A stretch of DNA of 64,000 nucleotides, from the NCBI GenBank assembly GCA_029783825.1, contig JAREIK010003356.1, forward strand, positions 1,439,904-1,503,903. Reading direction: 5' to 3'. The position numbers and the translations under genes are program-made. The stretch comes from Sapria himalayana (taxonomy: Eukaryota > Streptophyta > Magnoliopsida > Malpighiales > Rafflesiaceae). Under the pieces are notes generated by a model. That model worked only from the letters and a program-made list of their open reading frames with translations, was not told where the DNA came from and made no database searches. This document shows positions 62,785 through 64,000 of the stretch, piece by piece (the first letter of the stretch is position 1; each line of letters starts with the position of its first letter).

Positions 62785-64000
62785 ACTATATGTTTATCTA
62801 CCTATATATATGTATATCTATCTATCTATTTCTCTATTTCTCTATCTGGCTATCTATCTATCTATTTTTCTTTCTTTCTATCTGCCTATCTACCAATATG
62901 TCTTTTTGTTTGTCTTTTTATCTATCTTTCTATCTCTCTATTTATGTATCTATTTGTCTATATATATATATAATCTATCTATCTATCTATCTATATATTT
63001 GTTAGTCTATTTATCTTTTATCTTTCTATTCTATCTATCTGCCTATATATATGTCTATCTTTCTGTTTATCTATATATCTTTCTATATGTCTTTCTTTCT
63101 ATCTATCTATATTTTATTCTTTCTTTCTGTTTATATATTTTTTTTATTCCTCTATCTAGCTTCCATCCATCTATCTATTTATTTATCTATCTATCAATTT
63201 GTTCATCTCTCTCTAAATCTATCTATCTATATGTGAATATATATATTATACTATCTATATATCTATTTGTCTGTCTATCTAATAATCTGTCTATTTATTC
63301 ATGTATCTATCTGTCTAACTATCTATTTATCTTTTTGTTTATCTATTTGTCTAATCTAACCATATATCTATCTTTATATATATATATATATTTTCCTATC
63401 TATGGATCTATCTATCTATCTTTATATTTGTCAATCAATTTGTCTATCTGTCTATCTATCTATTTATTTATTTGTTTATCTATATGTATAACTATCTTTT
63501 TATCGACCAATCTATAAATCTATCCGTCTATCATTTTATTTATCAATCTTTCTCTAACAAACTTTCTATCAATCAATCAATCTATTTATCTATCTGTCAA
63601 TCAATCTATATATCTATATGATTTGTCTATTTATGTCTATTTTTTTTTCTGTCTATCTATCTATCTATCTAATTATCTATCTATTTTTATATCTATCTAT
63701 CTATTCATCTTTCTGTCAATCTTTCTAACTATATATCTGTATATCTATTTGACTATATGTCTATTTATCTATCAGTCTATCTATGTGTCTATCTACCTTT
63801 TTTATTATCTATTTATCTAACTATCTATCATTCTTTCTATTTATCTATTTATCTAATAATCTATTTGTATGTCTATTTGTCTATTTATATGTCATACTAT
63901 CTATCTATATTTTTTTCTATTTATCTATCAATCTTTATATCTATCTATCTATCAATCTTACTATATATCTATCAATATATCAATCAATCTAATAATCTAT
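58926..64000 (+). repeat. Degenerate TATC satellite, block F (continues beyond the window)
   Basis: About 5.1 kb, same orientation as blocks A-E, opening with a T-rich stretch (58926-58965). It contains a run of about ten CAAT units at 61363-61402 and (TA)n islands near 60129-60150 and 60425-60470. It runs to the end of the sequence. No genes. Confidence 0.95.

Noticed and set aside
1..64000. A CRISPR array or a bacterial-type repeat system
   Set aside because: The repeats are tetranucleotide satellites without unique spacers, and all coding remnants are plant transposable elements.

Overview
This is eukaryotic repeat DNA, almost certainly from a flowering plant with a repeat-rich, AT-rich genome. 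Evidence for a plant: the coding remnants are two L1-type LINEs with a plant-style ORF1 (DUF4283-like region plus CCHC knuckle) and a C-terminal RNase H; a CACTA (En/Spm) element with a TNP2-type transposase and a Transposase_24-like second gene; and a hAT element with a BED finger and a RICESLEEPER-like transposase. I found no host gene, rRNA, tRNA or CRISPR. Bacterial features (operons, ribosome binding sites, terminators) do not apply. The species cannot be told from the sequence.

Layout. The backbone is a degenerate TATC/GATA tetranucleotide satellite of about 29 kb. It is split into blocks at about 1-10602, 18150-22358, 33240-35245, 38926-41590, 48051-52637 and 58926-64000. Only the first ~440 bp are in the opposite orientation. 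Between the blocks lie: LINE copy 1 (10603-18125, minus strand); a CACTA element of about 10.9 kb (22359-33239, coding on minus) that carries a nested GC-rich hAT MITE (24809-25303) with a perfect 8-bp target duplication; a hAT element (35246-38815, plus); a composite AT-rich region (41591-48050) with a second CACTA-like end, a satellite of near-perfect dyads around GTATATAC, a 0.3-kb block duplicated 1.8 kb apart, triplet repeats and a solitary hAT end; and LINE copy 2 (52638-58925, minus).

How the parts relate. The two LINEs are the same family: they share the 3' end, domain order, the 8-nt ORF1/ORF2 overlap, and an in-frame amber codon at the same place in ORF2. The MITE and the solitary end share their terminus with the hAT element, so an autonomous-type relative and its non-autonomous derivatives sit within about 23 kb. 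All coding remnants are decayed by stops and frameshifts, several of them fitting C-to-T change. The many long open frames in the satellite, with Leu-Ser-Ile-Tyr repeats, come from a tetranucleotide repeat that lacks stops on one strand; they are not genes.
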